Shown here one piece after another: positions 33,191-43,400 of a DNA stretch of 45,952 nucleotides. Source of the DNA: an uncultured Paraprevotella sp. GTDB lineage: Bacteria > Bacteroidota > Bacteroidia > Bacteroidales > Bacteroidaceae. The notes under the pieces were generated by a model. It worked only from the letters and a program-made list of their open reading frames with translations, was not told the origin of the DNA and did not search any database. The position numbers were made by a program, and so were the translations under genes. Position 1 is the stretch's first letter, and every line of letters begins with the position of its first letter. The stretch lies in the NCBI GenBank assembly GCA_900548345.1, contig URKA01000027.1, forward strand, positions 1-45,952, read 5' to 3'.

Positions 33191-34591
33191 ATGGATGTAT
33201 TCATGATTAAAGCCCTCCAGCTGGTGCTGTCGATTTCTTTGCTTGTCATACTGCACGAAGGAGGACATTTCCTTTTTGCCAAACTGTTCCATGTGAAGGT
33301 GGAGAAGTTTTTCCTGTTTTTCGACCCCTATTTCCATTTGTTCAGTACAAAGGACAAATGGTTTACCCGACTGTTTCCGAAGTTTAAGGATAAAGAGACG
33401 GAGTACGGCATCGGATGGTTGCCGTTGGGCGGTTATGTGAAGATTGCGGGGATGATAGACGAAAGTATGGATACCGAACAGATGAAACAACCCATGCAGA
33501 AGTGGGAGTTCCGCGCCAAGCCGGCATGGCAACGCCTGTTCATCATGATAGGCGGTGTGCTGGTGAATTTCCTGTTGGCTTTGTTCATTTATGCGATGGT
33601 GCTGTTTGCATGGGGAGAATCTTATCTGCCCATGAAAGATATGAAACTGGGGTTCCAGTTCAACGAGCAGGCCGAACGGATTGGTTTCCGCGACGGCGAC
33701 CTGCCGTTGGCTGTAGATGGCGAGCCCATCAAGGCATGGGATGCCAATGTGTATCGTTCTATCTCCGAAGCGCGGCAGGTGACAGTGCTGCGCGGTACCT
33801 GTGAAATGACGCTTACCATGCCTGAAGAGATGAGTATGCTGGAGATGGCCAAGGCCAATCCGCCTTTCCTGGTGCCGATGTTACCGGCTGTGATTGATTC
33901 CGTGGTGCCCGATTCTCCGGCCGGACGTGCCGGAATGGGCAAAGGGTGCTTGCTGACGGCTATAGACGGCCGTCCGGTAGAAAGCTGGACAGATTTCGAT
34001 GTCGTCATGCAGGAGTGTTTTGAACGTTATGAGGCTGCTCCGTCGGACAGTGAGCGCGAGCGTCTGCGGCAAATCACTTTGGCTTATCGTTCCGATACGG
34101 CTACGGTGGCCGATACGGTAACCCTTGCGCTGACCGAAGATTTCAAGATGGGAGTGATTAAGCGCGGATTACAATATTACTATAAGCCGGTACAGGTGGA
34201 TTACGGATTCCTGGCCAGCATTCCTGCCGGAATCAGCCATGGCATCGAGGTGCTTGCCGGTTATGTAAGCGACCTGAAATACCTGGCCACTTCGGAAGGT
34301 ATCAACAGTGTAGGAAGTTTCGGTACCATCGGCAGCATATTCCCCGCCACATGGAACTGGCCGGCATTCTGGGAGATTACCGCATTCATCAGCCTGATGC
34401 TTGCCTTTATGAACATATTGCCCATTCCGGCACTCGACGGCGGTCACGTGCTGTTTCTCATTGCCGAGATGATTCTCCGCCGTCCGCCCAGCGAGAAATT
34501 CCTTGAGCGTGCCCAGATGGTAGGCATGACACTGCTTATCTGCCTGATGGTCTTTGCCTGCTACAGGGACATTGTGCGTTTCCTCTTGTAA
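33191..34591 (+). CDS. rseP: Site-2 metalloprotease RseP
   Basis: RseP is an inner-membrane zinc protease that cuts anti-sigma factors and signal-peptide remnants. The 466-residue protein shows HEGGH at residues 22-26 (zinc ligands and catalytic Glu) in the first membrane helix. The third zinc ligand is Asp416 in PIPALDGGH near the last helices. Between them are PDZ-like segments (DSPAGRAGMGKGCLLTAIDG). It closes the tsaB operon after dxr, an arrangement common in Bacteroidota, and is followed by a perfect 15-bp terminator. Confidence 0.95.
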   Translation: MDVFMIKALQLVLSISLLVILHEGGHFLFAKLFHVKVEKFFLFFDPYFHLFSTKDKWFTRLFPKFKDKETEYGIGWLPLGGYVKIAGMIDESMDTEQMKQPMQKWEFRAKPAWQRLFIMIGGVLVNFLLALFIYAMVLFAWGESYLPMKDMKLGFQFNEQAERIGFRDGDLPLAVDGEPIKAWDANVYRSISEARQVTVLRGTCEMTLTMPEEMSMLEMAKANPPFLVPMLPAVIDSVVPDSPAGRAGMGKGCLLTAIDGRPVESWTDFDVVMQECFERYEAAPSDSERERLRQITLAYRSDTATVADTVTLALTEDFKMGVIKRGLQYYYKPVQVDYGFLASIPAGISHGIEVLAGYVSDLKYLATSEGINSVGSFGTIGSIFPATWNWPAFWEITAFISLMLAFMNILPIPALDGGHVLFLIAEMILRRPPSEKFLERAQMVGMTLLICLMVFACYRDIVRFLL

Positions 34592-34625
34592 CGCGTTCTT
34601 TCGCTACGGATTCGATGGATATACA

Positions 34626-34666
34626 CCCCGAATTCTTGATTTATATCAAGAATTCGGGGCTTTTTG
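34626..34666 (+). terminator. Terminator after rseP
   Basis: CCCCGAATTCTTGAT (34626-34640) and ATCAAGAATTCGGGG (34645-34659) form a perfect 15-bp stem around TTAT, followed by CTTTTTG. It ends the tsaB-rseP operon. Confidence 0.95.
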
Positions 34667-34687
34667 TTTCAATTCGGTGTCTCGCTC

Positions 34688-34718
34688 TTGCATAAATAAT
34701 GAACAGTCATTATCTTTG
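34688..34718 (+). promoter_or_regulatory. Promoter of the 32-aa peptide and DUF4250 unit
   Basis: TTG (34688-34690), 20 bases, then TATCTTTG (34711-34718) match the consensus exactly. It lies about 95 bases upstream of the ATG at 34814, giving a leader of nearly 90 bases. Confidence 0.75.
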
Positions 34719-34813
34719 GCACAAGATTAAAAGGTTTAGTGTTTTAGGTAATATTTGTGAGAGGTAGAATATACGGAGGTATAGTTTTTGTTTAGGTAAA
34801 AAGATTATTCAAT

Positions 34814-34912
34814 ATGGAAACGTATACGATACAAATATTGGGAATAGCTTTATTGACAGTCGTTTTCTGCATAGTCACTTTGGCTGTCACGGTAAAGAAA
34901 GGACAAATCTAA
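34814..34912 (+). CDS. 32-residue single-helix membrane peptide
   Basis: ATG 34814 to TAA 34912 encodes 32 residues: METYTIQ, a hydrophobic helix of about 20 residues (ILGIALLTVVFCIVTLAVTV), and a basic KKGQI end. The charge pattern fits a membrane peptide with its C-terminus in the cytoplasm. It lies 22 bases upstream of the DUF4250 gene, downstream of a consensus promoter and between two terminators. Those features support a real gene. I do not recognise a family; it is too short for standard gene finders. Confidence 0.6.
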   Translation: METYTIQILGIALLTVVFCIVTLAVTVKKGQI

Positions 34913-34934
34913 GGACAACGGAAAGGATTGGAAT

Positions 34935-35117
34935 ATGACGGACAATATGCCGGAAGACCCGATGATGCTGATGAGCTACCTCAACATGAAGTTGAGGGAT
35001 TTTTATCCCACATTGGATGCCTTGTGCGACGATATGGATGTGGAACGCAGTGAATTGGAACATAAAATGGCCGAGGCCGGATGGGAATACAATCCGGAAG
35101 CCAATAAATTCTGGTGA
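34935..35117 (+). CDS. DUF4250 protein
   Basis: The 60-residue product matches DUF4250, a small soluble family of unknown function. The landmarks are DPMMLMSYLNMKLRDFYPTL near the start and a C-terminal AGWEYNPEANKFW, which is the normal family ending. The middle (LCDDMDVERSELEHKMA) is probably helical, and a helix-turn-helix-like fold is conceivable. It follows the 32-residue peptide gene by 22 bases and is followed by a hairpin terminator. Confidence 0.9.
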   Translation: MTDNMPEDPMMLMSYLNMKLRDFYPTLDALCDDMDVERSELEHKMAEAGWEYNPEANKFW

Positions 35118-35147
35118 CGACACACACAGACACATTTCAATATATTC

Positions 35148-35193
35148 AGGCGTTTTTTCGTGGCTTCGTGCTGTGGAAAAGACGCCTTTGTTT
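35148..35193 (+). terminator. Terminator after DUF4250
   Basis: AGGCGTTTTTTC (35148-35159) pairs with GAAAAGACGCCT (35176-35187) with one G-U pair, followed by TTGTTT. Confidence 0.8.
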
Positions 35194-35335
35194 ATTCCAT
35201 ACAGGTCCGCATTTCGGCTTGTTCATGACAGGGGTTCATAATATAATGGCCCATATATGAAACAGCCCGTTCTTTACAAGTGCTGAAAATGGAATGATTT
35301 TTATGCCGTCTTTGTTCACAGACTATGCCGTGCGG

Positions 35336-35800
35336 TCAGGGAGTGGCCGTGTTTTGCTGGCCCGTCTTGTCTATTTCTATTTTCCTTAGGAAGAACTTTA
35401 CCTTTGCACCCATTTCGTCAAGGTGCTGTCTGAGATTGAATACTTTTATATTCTGCTGTGTGCGCAATTCGTCAATGCTTTTATCCTTTGAGGCTTGCAG
35501 TTCTTCCAGCAATTTCTGTTCACGTATGAGTGTGCTGTCGATAATGGCAAGGGAGTCTTGAGCTTCAAGCAGTTCTATGCTGTCCATCACGATAATACCT
35601 TCTGTCCGTGCTTCGAATGCTTTAGGATAACGCACCCTCATGCTGAGTATGGTGTCTTTTGCCGCATGATACTGTTGTGTCTGCATAAGTTGCCGCGCCG
35701 TATTCAGCATGTCACGTGCTTCGGCTTCCACGTCGGTGCTTGAGCCGTTACACGCGCATATTACAACTGCTGACAATATCGAATGGAGAATATGTCTCAT
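35336..35800 (-). CDS. Small lipoprotein, coiled-coil-like
   Basis: Starting at the ATG ending at 35800, the product is 154 residues. A hydrophobic signal (ILHSILSAVVICAC) ends in a Cys that may be lipidated. Residues about 25-60 look like a short tetratricopeptide-type helix pair (MLNTARQLMQTQQYHAAKD). The remainder is helical with heptad-like spacing (LLEELQASKDKSIDELRTQQ), so a coiled coil is likely. I do not recognise a named family. It is divergent from cca across 104 bases, with a perfect promoter. Confidence 0.8.
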   Translation of the reverse strand: MRHILHSILSAVVICACNGSSTDVEAEARDMLNTARQLMQTQQYHAAKDTILSMRVRYPKAFEARTEGIIVMDSIELLEAQDSLAIIDSTLIREQKLLEELQASKDKSIDELRTQQNIKVFNLRQHLDEMGAKVKFFLRKIEIDKTGQQNTATP

Positions 35801-35825
35801 AAGTCGGAATCTCACTTAAACCATA

Positions 35826-35856
35826 CAAATGTAGTTCTTTTAAGAGAATAATTCAA
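35826..35856 (-). promoter_or_regulatory. Promoter of the 35336-35800 lipoprotein
   Basis: On the minus strand, TTG (35856-35854), 20 bases, then TACATTTG (35833-35826) match the consensus exactly. It lies 26 bases before the start at 35800. Confidence 0.75.
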
Positions 35857-35875
35857 GCCGAAGCGTAAAAAATCG

Positions 35876-35883
35876 TATCTTTG
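35876..35883 (+). promoter_or_regulatory. -7 box of cca
   Basis: TATCTTTG is a perfect TAnnTTTG box 21 bases before the ATG at 35905. No TTG at the usual distance. It is back-to-back with the minus-strand lipoprotein promoter. Confidence 0.55.
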
Positions 35884-35904
35884 CACGTATTTTATGTGTA
35901 TTGA

Positions 35905-37350
35905 ATGATGAGAAGTTTGACGCAGGCCGATTTGGTACATTTGTTGGACAAAAGTATCTTTCACAAGATTTCAGAAGTGGCCGACAGTTTGCAACTGGAA
36001 TGTTATGTGGTCGGAGGATATGTCAGGGATTTGTTCCTGGAACGTCCGTCTAAGGATATTGATGTGGTAACCGTGGGAAGCGGTATCCGTCTGGCAAGTG
36101 CTTTGGCGGAGAATTTAGGCAAAGGAGCGCGTTTGAGTGTGTTTCATAATTTCGGTACGGCGCAGGTCAAGTACCACGGGATGGAGGTGGAGTTTGTCGG
36201 GGCACGAAAGGAAAGCTATAGTCACGATTCCCGAAAGCCTGTTGTGGAGAACGGAACGTTGGAAGATGACCAAAACCGTAGGGATTTTACCATCAATGCT
36301 TTGGCGGTATGTCTGAACAAGGCTCGTTTCGGAGAGTTGGTGGACCCGTTCGATGGCGTATGGGATATGGAAGACAGGCTGATTCGTACGCCTCTCGACC
36401 CAGATGTCACTTTCAGCGACGACCCTTTGCGAATGATGCGTTGCGTGCGTTTTGCCACTCAATTGAATTTTTATATTGATGACGACACGTTCGAAGCATT
36501 GGAACGAAACAAAGAGCGCATCTGCATCATTTCGCGTGAACGTATAGCCGATGAGCTTAATAAGATTATGATGACGGATACTCCGTCAAAAGGTTTTGTG
36601 GAACTGTCGCGTTGCGGACTTTTGCCATTGATATTTCCGGAACTGGCAGCATTGGAAGGCGTGACGAAGGTCGACGGAAAGGGGCATAAGGATAACTTTT
36701 ACCATACGTTGGAGGTGCTGGACAATGTGTGTCGCCATTCGGACAACTTGTGGTTGCGCTGGGCGGCCTTGTTGCATGACATCGGAAAGCCGCGCACCAA
36801 GAAGTTCGTGCCGGGCATGGGCTGGACGTTCCATAACCATAACTTTATCGGTGCCAAGATGATTCCGGAGATATTCCGGAAAATGAAACTCCCGATGAAC
36901 GAGAAGATGAAATATGTGCAGAAGTTGGTGGAACTGCACATGCGCCCTATCGTGATAGCCGACGAGGAAGTGACTGATTCGGCGGTGCGTCGTCTGCTTT
37001 TCGAGGCGGGGGATGATATCGAAGACCTGATGATGTTGTGTGAGGCGGATATTACGTCGAAGAATGTACAGCGTAAGCAACGCTTTCTGGACAATTTCAA
37101 GTTGGTTCGCCGCAAGTTGGTTGACCTTGAGGAACGCGACAGGATACGTAATTTCCAGCCACCGGTGTCGGGAGAAGAGATCATGGCCGTGTTCGGTTTG
37201 TCACCCTGTCGTGAAATCGGTTCGTTGAAGATGTCAATTAAGGATGCCATTCTTGAAGGTGAGATTCCCAACGATCATGATACCGCATTTGACTATATGT
37301 TGAAGCGTGCAGAGAAAATGGGACTGAAGCCTGTGGAGCATAAAAACTAA
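35905..37350 (+). CDS. cca: CCA tRNA nucleotidyltransferase with HD domain
   Basis: This enzyme adds or repairs the 3' CCA end of tRNAs. The 481-residue protein has the class II nucleotidyltransferase head GGYVRDLFLERPSKDIDVV near residue 37, with the catalytic Asp pair in DID. The RRDFTINALAV and RMMRCVRFATQL motifs follow. A C-terminal HD domain shows LLHDIGKPRTKK, suggesting phosphohydrolase activity. ATG 35905 or 35908 can be the start. A long hairpin at 37351 begins right after the stop. It could also be a poly(A) polymerase-type relative; no second candidate is in the window. Confidence 0.95.
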   Translation: MMRSLTQADLVHLLDKSIFHKISEVADSLQLECYVVGGYVRDLFLERPSKDIDVVTVGSGIRLASALAENLGKGARLSVFHNFGTAQVKYHGMEVEFVGARKESYSHDSRKPVVENGTLEDDQNRRDFTINALAVCLNKARFGELVDPFDGVWDMEDRLIRTPLDPDVTFSDDPLRMMRCVRFATQLNFYIDDDTFEALERNKERICIISRERIADELNKIMMTDTPSKGFVELSRCGLLPLIFPELAALEGVTKVDGKGHKDNFYHTLEVLDNVCRHSDNLWLRWAALLHDIGKPRTKKFVPGMGWTFHNHNFIGAKMIPEIFRKMKLPMNEKMKYVQKLVELHMRPIVIADEEVTDSAVRRLLFEAGDDIEDLMMLCEADITSKNVQRKQRFLDNFKLVRRKLVDLEERDRIRNFQPPVSGEEIMAVFGLSPCREIGSLKMSIKDAILEGEIPNDHDTAFDYMLKRAEKMGLKPVEHKN

Positions 37351-37440
37351 AGGTGTGCAGAAACGAAATACTAATGGCACACAGATGACGCGTTCATCCG
37401 TTTCATCTGCGTGCCATTAGTATTTCGTTTCTGCACACTT
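37351..37440. terminator. Long hairpin between convergent cca and sprA
   Basis: Bases 37351-37388 are complementary to 37403-37440, a 38-bp stem with only one A-C mismatch and one G-U pair, around a 14-base loop. It starts the base after the cca stop and ends 13 bases before the sprA stop. It lacks a strong T tract. It probably ends or protects both transcripts. Its core (CACAGAT pairing with ATCTGCG) is shared with 6762-6823. Confidence 0.85.
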
Positions 37441-37453
37441 ATTCCAGTCTTCT

Positions 37454-40400
37454 CTATCTTGTCAGCGAGAATCGCAGATTGAAACCGAAGTCCTGCGTGA
37501 TGGTCGGGTAAGCACTGGAAGACAGAAGTGGCTGGTTGCGCTGGCGGTCGTAGTACAGACTTAGGGTTACATAGCGACTCACCGTATAGTCGGCACTGAA
37601 CGAGGCTTTGATGGCTTTATTTCCGCTTGTGGCTTCGGACAGCGAGGTCTGGATATTCCGCGTGATGGCATCCTGATTACGGAACGAGAAGTCGAAACGT
37701 AGGTTCAGGTCGTGGCTTACCGTACGGTTTTTGGATGTGTTTGATTTGCTGTTCCGGTTGTTGTTCCGGTTGTTGTTTGCCTGTGTGCTCTGTTTGTTCC
37801 GGCTTCCTTTTTCCGTCTTTTTGCGTTTGTGGCCGAATAGGGTGGAGAACTTAAAGTCGTTCACTTTGTATCCCCATCCAATTACGAAGTCGTTACTGCA
37901 CGCTTCGTTCAGTTGGGCGGCCGTCATACTTAATGTAAGGACGCGTGTCTTGCGGTATTCCACCTTGAATGTCATGTTGTTGTTCAGTGTCATGTCGAGG
38001 CCGGCCAACGGAGAGAATGCTTCGTTGATGGACACGCTGCTGATGTCATACATGCTGCTTGGCACAATGGCATTGTCCGTTACGTTCTGCACGAATCCCA
38101 ATCCACCCATGTATTCCATCCAGTTGCTGTACGTATTGTATGCGCCTACCGAGTAAATGCTCTTGTAGGAATGGTTCAGTGTGACGCTTTTGAAGTGGTC
38201 GCGTATCCATGGCAGATATCCCAATCCTTTATAAGATACATTCCAGTTGGGTAACATGCGTGTTACGGCGGGGAAGATGTCAAGCGGTGACTTGATGTCG
38301 TTTCCGCCTGTATATGCAGCGAGGAATGCCGGAATCATCACATCGGAAGAGTATTTGTCTACAGTTCCGTTTTCCGGATTGAACTTGCCTTGCAGGCCTG
38401 TCGCTTCAGGATAGCTGGCATTGGAGTATCGTCCTTCCACACGTTTCTGGAATGTGTTCAGGTAAGTCTGGAATCGTTCGAAGGTCTTGCTTTTGTAACC
38501 GTTCTCAGCGTTCCCGCGGTTCCCGAATGCCGACCGGATGGATATCGTAGTCATGGTGAAACTTCCGCTTTGGGTGGACGGCATACCGGCATACATATAT
38601 TGGATGCTCTTGTTTCTGTTGATGGTCCGGCTGGCATTCAAGTCGATTTTCAGATCAGGAATGGGTTCGAGTGTGGCTTTTATCTGTAAGTCTTCCATCG
38701 AATTGGTCGTGGCAGGTGTACTGATACTGTCGTTGTTCAACAGCCATCCTCGTTCATTGGCCTTGTCGATATAACTGTCTCCGGTGAATCCGAAGGCAAA
38801 ATCAAGTCCGGGCTTCATTCCGCCTCCGGTTTTCTGTCCGAGCATATCCCCCACATTGGGCATAAAGCCCGGTAGGCTCATGGAGTAGCTGTTGCGATAG
38901 CTTACGCTTACGTTGCGTACCATCATCAGGAACCGTGTAGCCCCCTGCAGGTATGGATACCAGGGCTTCTCGCTGATTTTGGGTAATGCCATGACATTGA
39001 CGCGCAACTTGAGTGTGTCCATATTCAGGATACGTATGGTGTTCTTGTCGATTTTCTTGTATTTGATGGGGTAGCGTTTCCCATTGGCATCGACGGCGGT
39101 CACACGTATCTTTTTGCTTTTTTGGTTATGCGCCAGATTGATTGTGGTATCTGCAAGGAGCGTTACTTCTCCTGCAAATCCTTTGAACTTAGTGTTTGTC
39201 TGTTTGGCATTGGCTGTACCTTTTGCATTGTCGGCCTGTTTGCCGTTCTTTTTGTCATTGTCGTTTTCTCCGTTCTTTTCCTTCTGTTTTTCCTCTTCTT
39301 CTTTCCGTTTCTTTTCAGCAGCCTTGGCCTTGGCTTTTTCCTGAACGCTTTTCGTTTTGGCCTTGTTGCGTTCGCTGGCGGAATATTTCTTGTTCACCTC
39401 CTTCAGGTAGGGGGAGAGGTTGTACAGGGTTTCCATATTGAAACGTCCGTTGACGGTGATTGCACGTTGGTTGGATATCGTGTTGCCGTATGTGGAGCCA
39501 TCTTCCAGTTCGGCTCCGCGGTTCCACGAATAAGTGGCATTATAGTTTCCGTCTACTGCCATCCATGTGAGACACGGAATCTTCTCCAAAGGCACTTTGT
39601 AGGATGCCGTGACATTCTGCTGGTAGTCCAATGGTCGTCCGAACCCCTTGATGCTGTGCCATACAGAGTCCTTCCAGGCATGGTACTGGTCGGCATAAAG
39701 GTCCTTGTTGACCGGCACATTGGGTTCTTCAATCTCAGCATGTGTGGCTGATGAGAATGTAAAATGTAGGGCTTTGGTCAGGTCCCATCTCAGGTTGAAG
39801 TCGCGGTTCCATAAGAACTCCTTGGAGAAGGAGAGCGGAATAGACATGGGGTCTTCCAGATTCTCGATGTCCCGTTCCTGATATTCGTAATAGTTGCGCA
39901 GGATGCTTGTGTTGAAGCTGATGTTTTGCGGCAGGTAATTGAAGTTCTGGTCGCGGATGATGGCCAGCCATTTGTTTTTGCTCTTGATTTTCTTCTTGAA
40001 TGGCTCGTATGCTTTGTAGTTAGGCGAGTAGTTATAGCTGAAAGAACCGTTCCAGTTCTTTTCGCGTTCCCATGCGGTGGTTTCGCCGGTCTTTTCCGTT
40101 GAGCTGTGCGAATAGCTGAAGGAGAAGTTGGCCGGGTCGTAAGGCATTGGATGTTTCGGTGTGGCTACATTGAATTTCACATTGCTCAGGCTGAAATTTT
40201 TGTTGACGGTCTTTGTGGTGGTTAGACTGGTGAGGGAATCCCGTTCATATTCCGTGGCACAGGCGTCAAGTGCGTCTTTCAGCAGGATGTCGGTGTCCAA
40301 AGGATTGTACTTAGGTCGGATGACTTCTTTGCTGTACGAATAGTAAATGGGAGCGGTGAGGTGTATTTTCTCCGGCACCAGTTTACCCAACTCGAAACTT

Positions 40401-43400
40401 GTGGTGATGCTGTAGTCGTATATGTCTTCGTTGTTGCGTTCGCTCACAGCATCTTCGATGCCGCCGAATCCTGCGGTCTCCATGTGTCCGGTCAGGTTGA
40501 CGAATCCGAGGTCGGACAATTGGACATTCAGGTTACCTTGGGCGGCCCATCCGCCATCATTGGAGTATTCTTGCAGACGAAGTTCGTTGACCCATACTTC
40601 CACCGATTTGATTTCGCGTGAATTGTTGCGTATACCCACCATGATGGTTTTCACTTCTCCCAAGGTGGGGTTACCCATCACACTTATTTTATTGTTAGGG
40701 CGATTGCTGTCATACACGGAGTATAGTTCTGTCAGACTGGCGTTTCCCATGCTTTTGTCGCGGTTTCTGGCCAGTTTCACGTTTGTGAGTACGGAAAGGT
40801 CGATATCCAGCATGTTTTCCTGCGGCCATACGGCAAGGCATTGCTGTGCGGAGTAGGTGTCGTAGTGTCCTTCGGGTGTCAGTTGCAGAGGGATTTCGTA
40901 TTCATAGAAATTGTTCCTGTAGTCCGATCCGAGGCGGATGAAGACGCTGGTTTGGTTATTTTCGGTTTCCGTAGCGTTTTCAGTCAGTGCATTGGCGTGG
41001 ATGAACATTTGCAGGTGTTTGTACTGGCGCATGTCGAGACTCATGTTTTTGTATACGGCACGAGCATCTCCTGCGGCCAGGTTCTTGGCTGTGAGCGAGA
41101 GGGCCTGTTCGTTGTCTTCCGCCAGTTGGCTCTGTGCCGGGTCTATTACTCGGCTTACTCCGGGCGGCAGAACATAATTGACGGGCGTTTTGTCGTTGTT
41201 CTCCTCGATGTTTACGGCGGATATTTCCAGACTGCCGGCAGTGGCAGGCATCTCTCCCTGATAGAGAGCCTGTTCGTATGAACGCCATTCGGCCTTGACG
41301 AGATCGAGGGTGGCGAAACGCAGAATGACAGGTTGCTCGAAGCCTGTAAGAAACATACGCATGAACCGTATGCTGGTGAAATCATTGATATCCCCCACGC
41401 GCTTCTGATATTCGTTCAAGGGCACCCGGAACTGATACCAGTTCACTTCTTCCGTATTGCCGTTGCGCAGTTTGACGCTCGACACTCTCTTGTCGACGAT
41501 ATAGTTGTGTCCCACTACGAAGTCTTCGGGGCGGATACTGATTTTGTACTGATAATACTTCTCGTATTCATTCAGCGTGTAGTCTTGATTGATGTCCTCC
41601 ACATCGGGTGTGGTTTTGTAGGACGTATCGTATGCTTCATTGGCATTCTCATTGGAGCGGGAGTTGCCTTCCGGCAGGTTGATGTACTTGTAACGGTCGA
41701 GGATGCTGCGTTGCTGTGCATCATAATCCGCGCCACGGAAATAATGATAGTCATCGCCTGCTGGGTCATTCAGCAGCGAATCGTACACTTGCGGGCTGAC
41801 CTTGCCTTGTATGGCGGTGAGGAACTCCCGATAGGCACCGAAAGTGCGTTCTTCCTCGCTGTTCAGACCGTTCAGACCGATATCCTGTTTTACTCTGGCT
41901 CCGCCCTGATTGTTGAAGGCATAGGTCACACTCGTTGTGTTCGGCACCCTTCCCCAAGCTGTTTCTGTATAGTATGACGGGTTGCCGTCGATGGGCATTC
42001 CGCTTTCGAAATATTTTTTTCCGTCGTGCAGGATGTCTTCGCTTATTTCGCCTAAATTCAGGTAGAAGTCGCCGCCGTAGTTCCCGCCCTGTGTACGGGT
42101 GTAGATGAACGGGTCGAGCATCCAGAACTCGACATATTCGATGTTGGCGGTCTCAAAGTCGTTGGTGTCTAACTTGCGCATCATTCCGCCCCAGCGTGTC
42201 TTCGGGTTTGGCAGGTGCCCGTTGTAGTCCAAGTCGGGATTGAGGTTGTAGGCTCCTCTTTCCGAGGGATAGTAAGCCAGGTTCAGCACGGAAAGCGAGG
42301 CGGCCGAGTTGTAGCTTGTCTGTGTTTTATTGGGGTAAAGTTCTCGTTCGTACACCTCTCTGACATAGTGATTGGAAAGTTGGTTCAGGTCACTTTTGAT
42401 ATGTGCGGGTGTGAGCGATGAGCTTTGTCGGGTGAAGAGAGGGTCGATGTAGTACCAGCTCAACAAGGAACGGTTGTAGCCCGCGCGTACATCATTTACT
42501 AATTTACTCTCGTCGAAATCTGAGGGTACGCTGGATATCATCCAGCTTGTGGGCTGCATGATACTGATGCCGTTTTTGGTGTTCTCGAAATCATCGATGT
42601 ATGATGCGGCGCCCTGGATTCTCTTGTTCTGTCCGGCGATGAGTTGGGCAAACTCTCCGTTAAAGGTGATCTGCGAGGGTTGGGTCACGTCGATGAGCGG
42701 TATTTTGTCCAGCAGGTTGGTCAGCCATTGGCTTTCCTTCTTCCACGAGAGGTTGACACCCCACAATGTGTTCTTCAGGGGTTCTTCTCCCATATTCACT
42801 TTGGTAGTGAGGGGTTGTTCGTTCAGGAACATGAATGTACCGCCGATGCTCAAGTCTTTGCTGACATCGTATTGCATGTTGAATCCCACCATCGTCTTGC
42901 GCTGCATGCCGTAATTGTCATTGCTTTCGAAATCCACATCCACTTTGGTGCCTGCATCGATGATACTTTGGTTGATGATGGTTACCACGCCCATCGAGTA
43001 GTCCACCGTATAGTCTGTGTTTTCTGTCAGCGTGACACCACCGGCTGTGACGGTGACGGAGCCTTGCGGTACGTTCATGGCACCCAGGCTGATTTCCGCC
43101 CCGCTGTTGCCTTGGTACTCTCCGGTGAGCAGGAACTTGTCTTTCTCGGCAATCTGTTTGGCCTTGGTCTTGGTGGAGTCGTAGAGCTCTTCAAAACAGT
43201 AGCGGTCGGCAAGCTCCTTGTTGTTCAGGTATTTGCGGAGGTGGCTGCCGAACGGTTCCGCTACGGGGAAGTAGATGCGCCCCTTGCTGATGGTATAACC
43301 GTCCACGTAGTCAAACTGTCCGTTCGGGTTAGGCTTGTTATTGGCATCGAGCCGGTCAAGGTTCATCACCTTAAGCAGTTTCGTGTTTTTGTGTGCCGGG

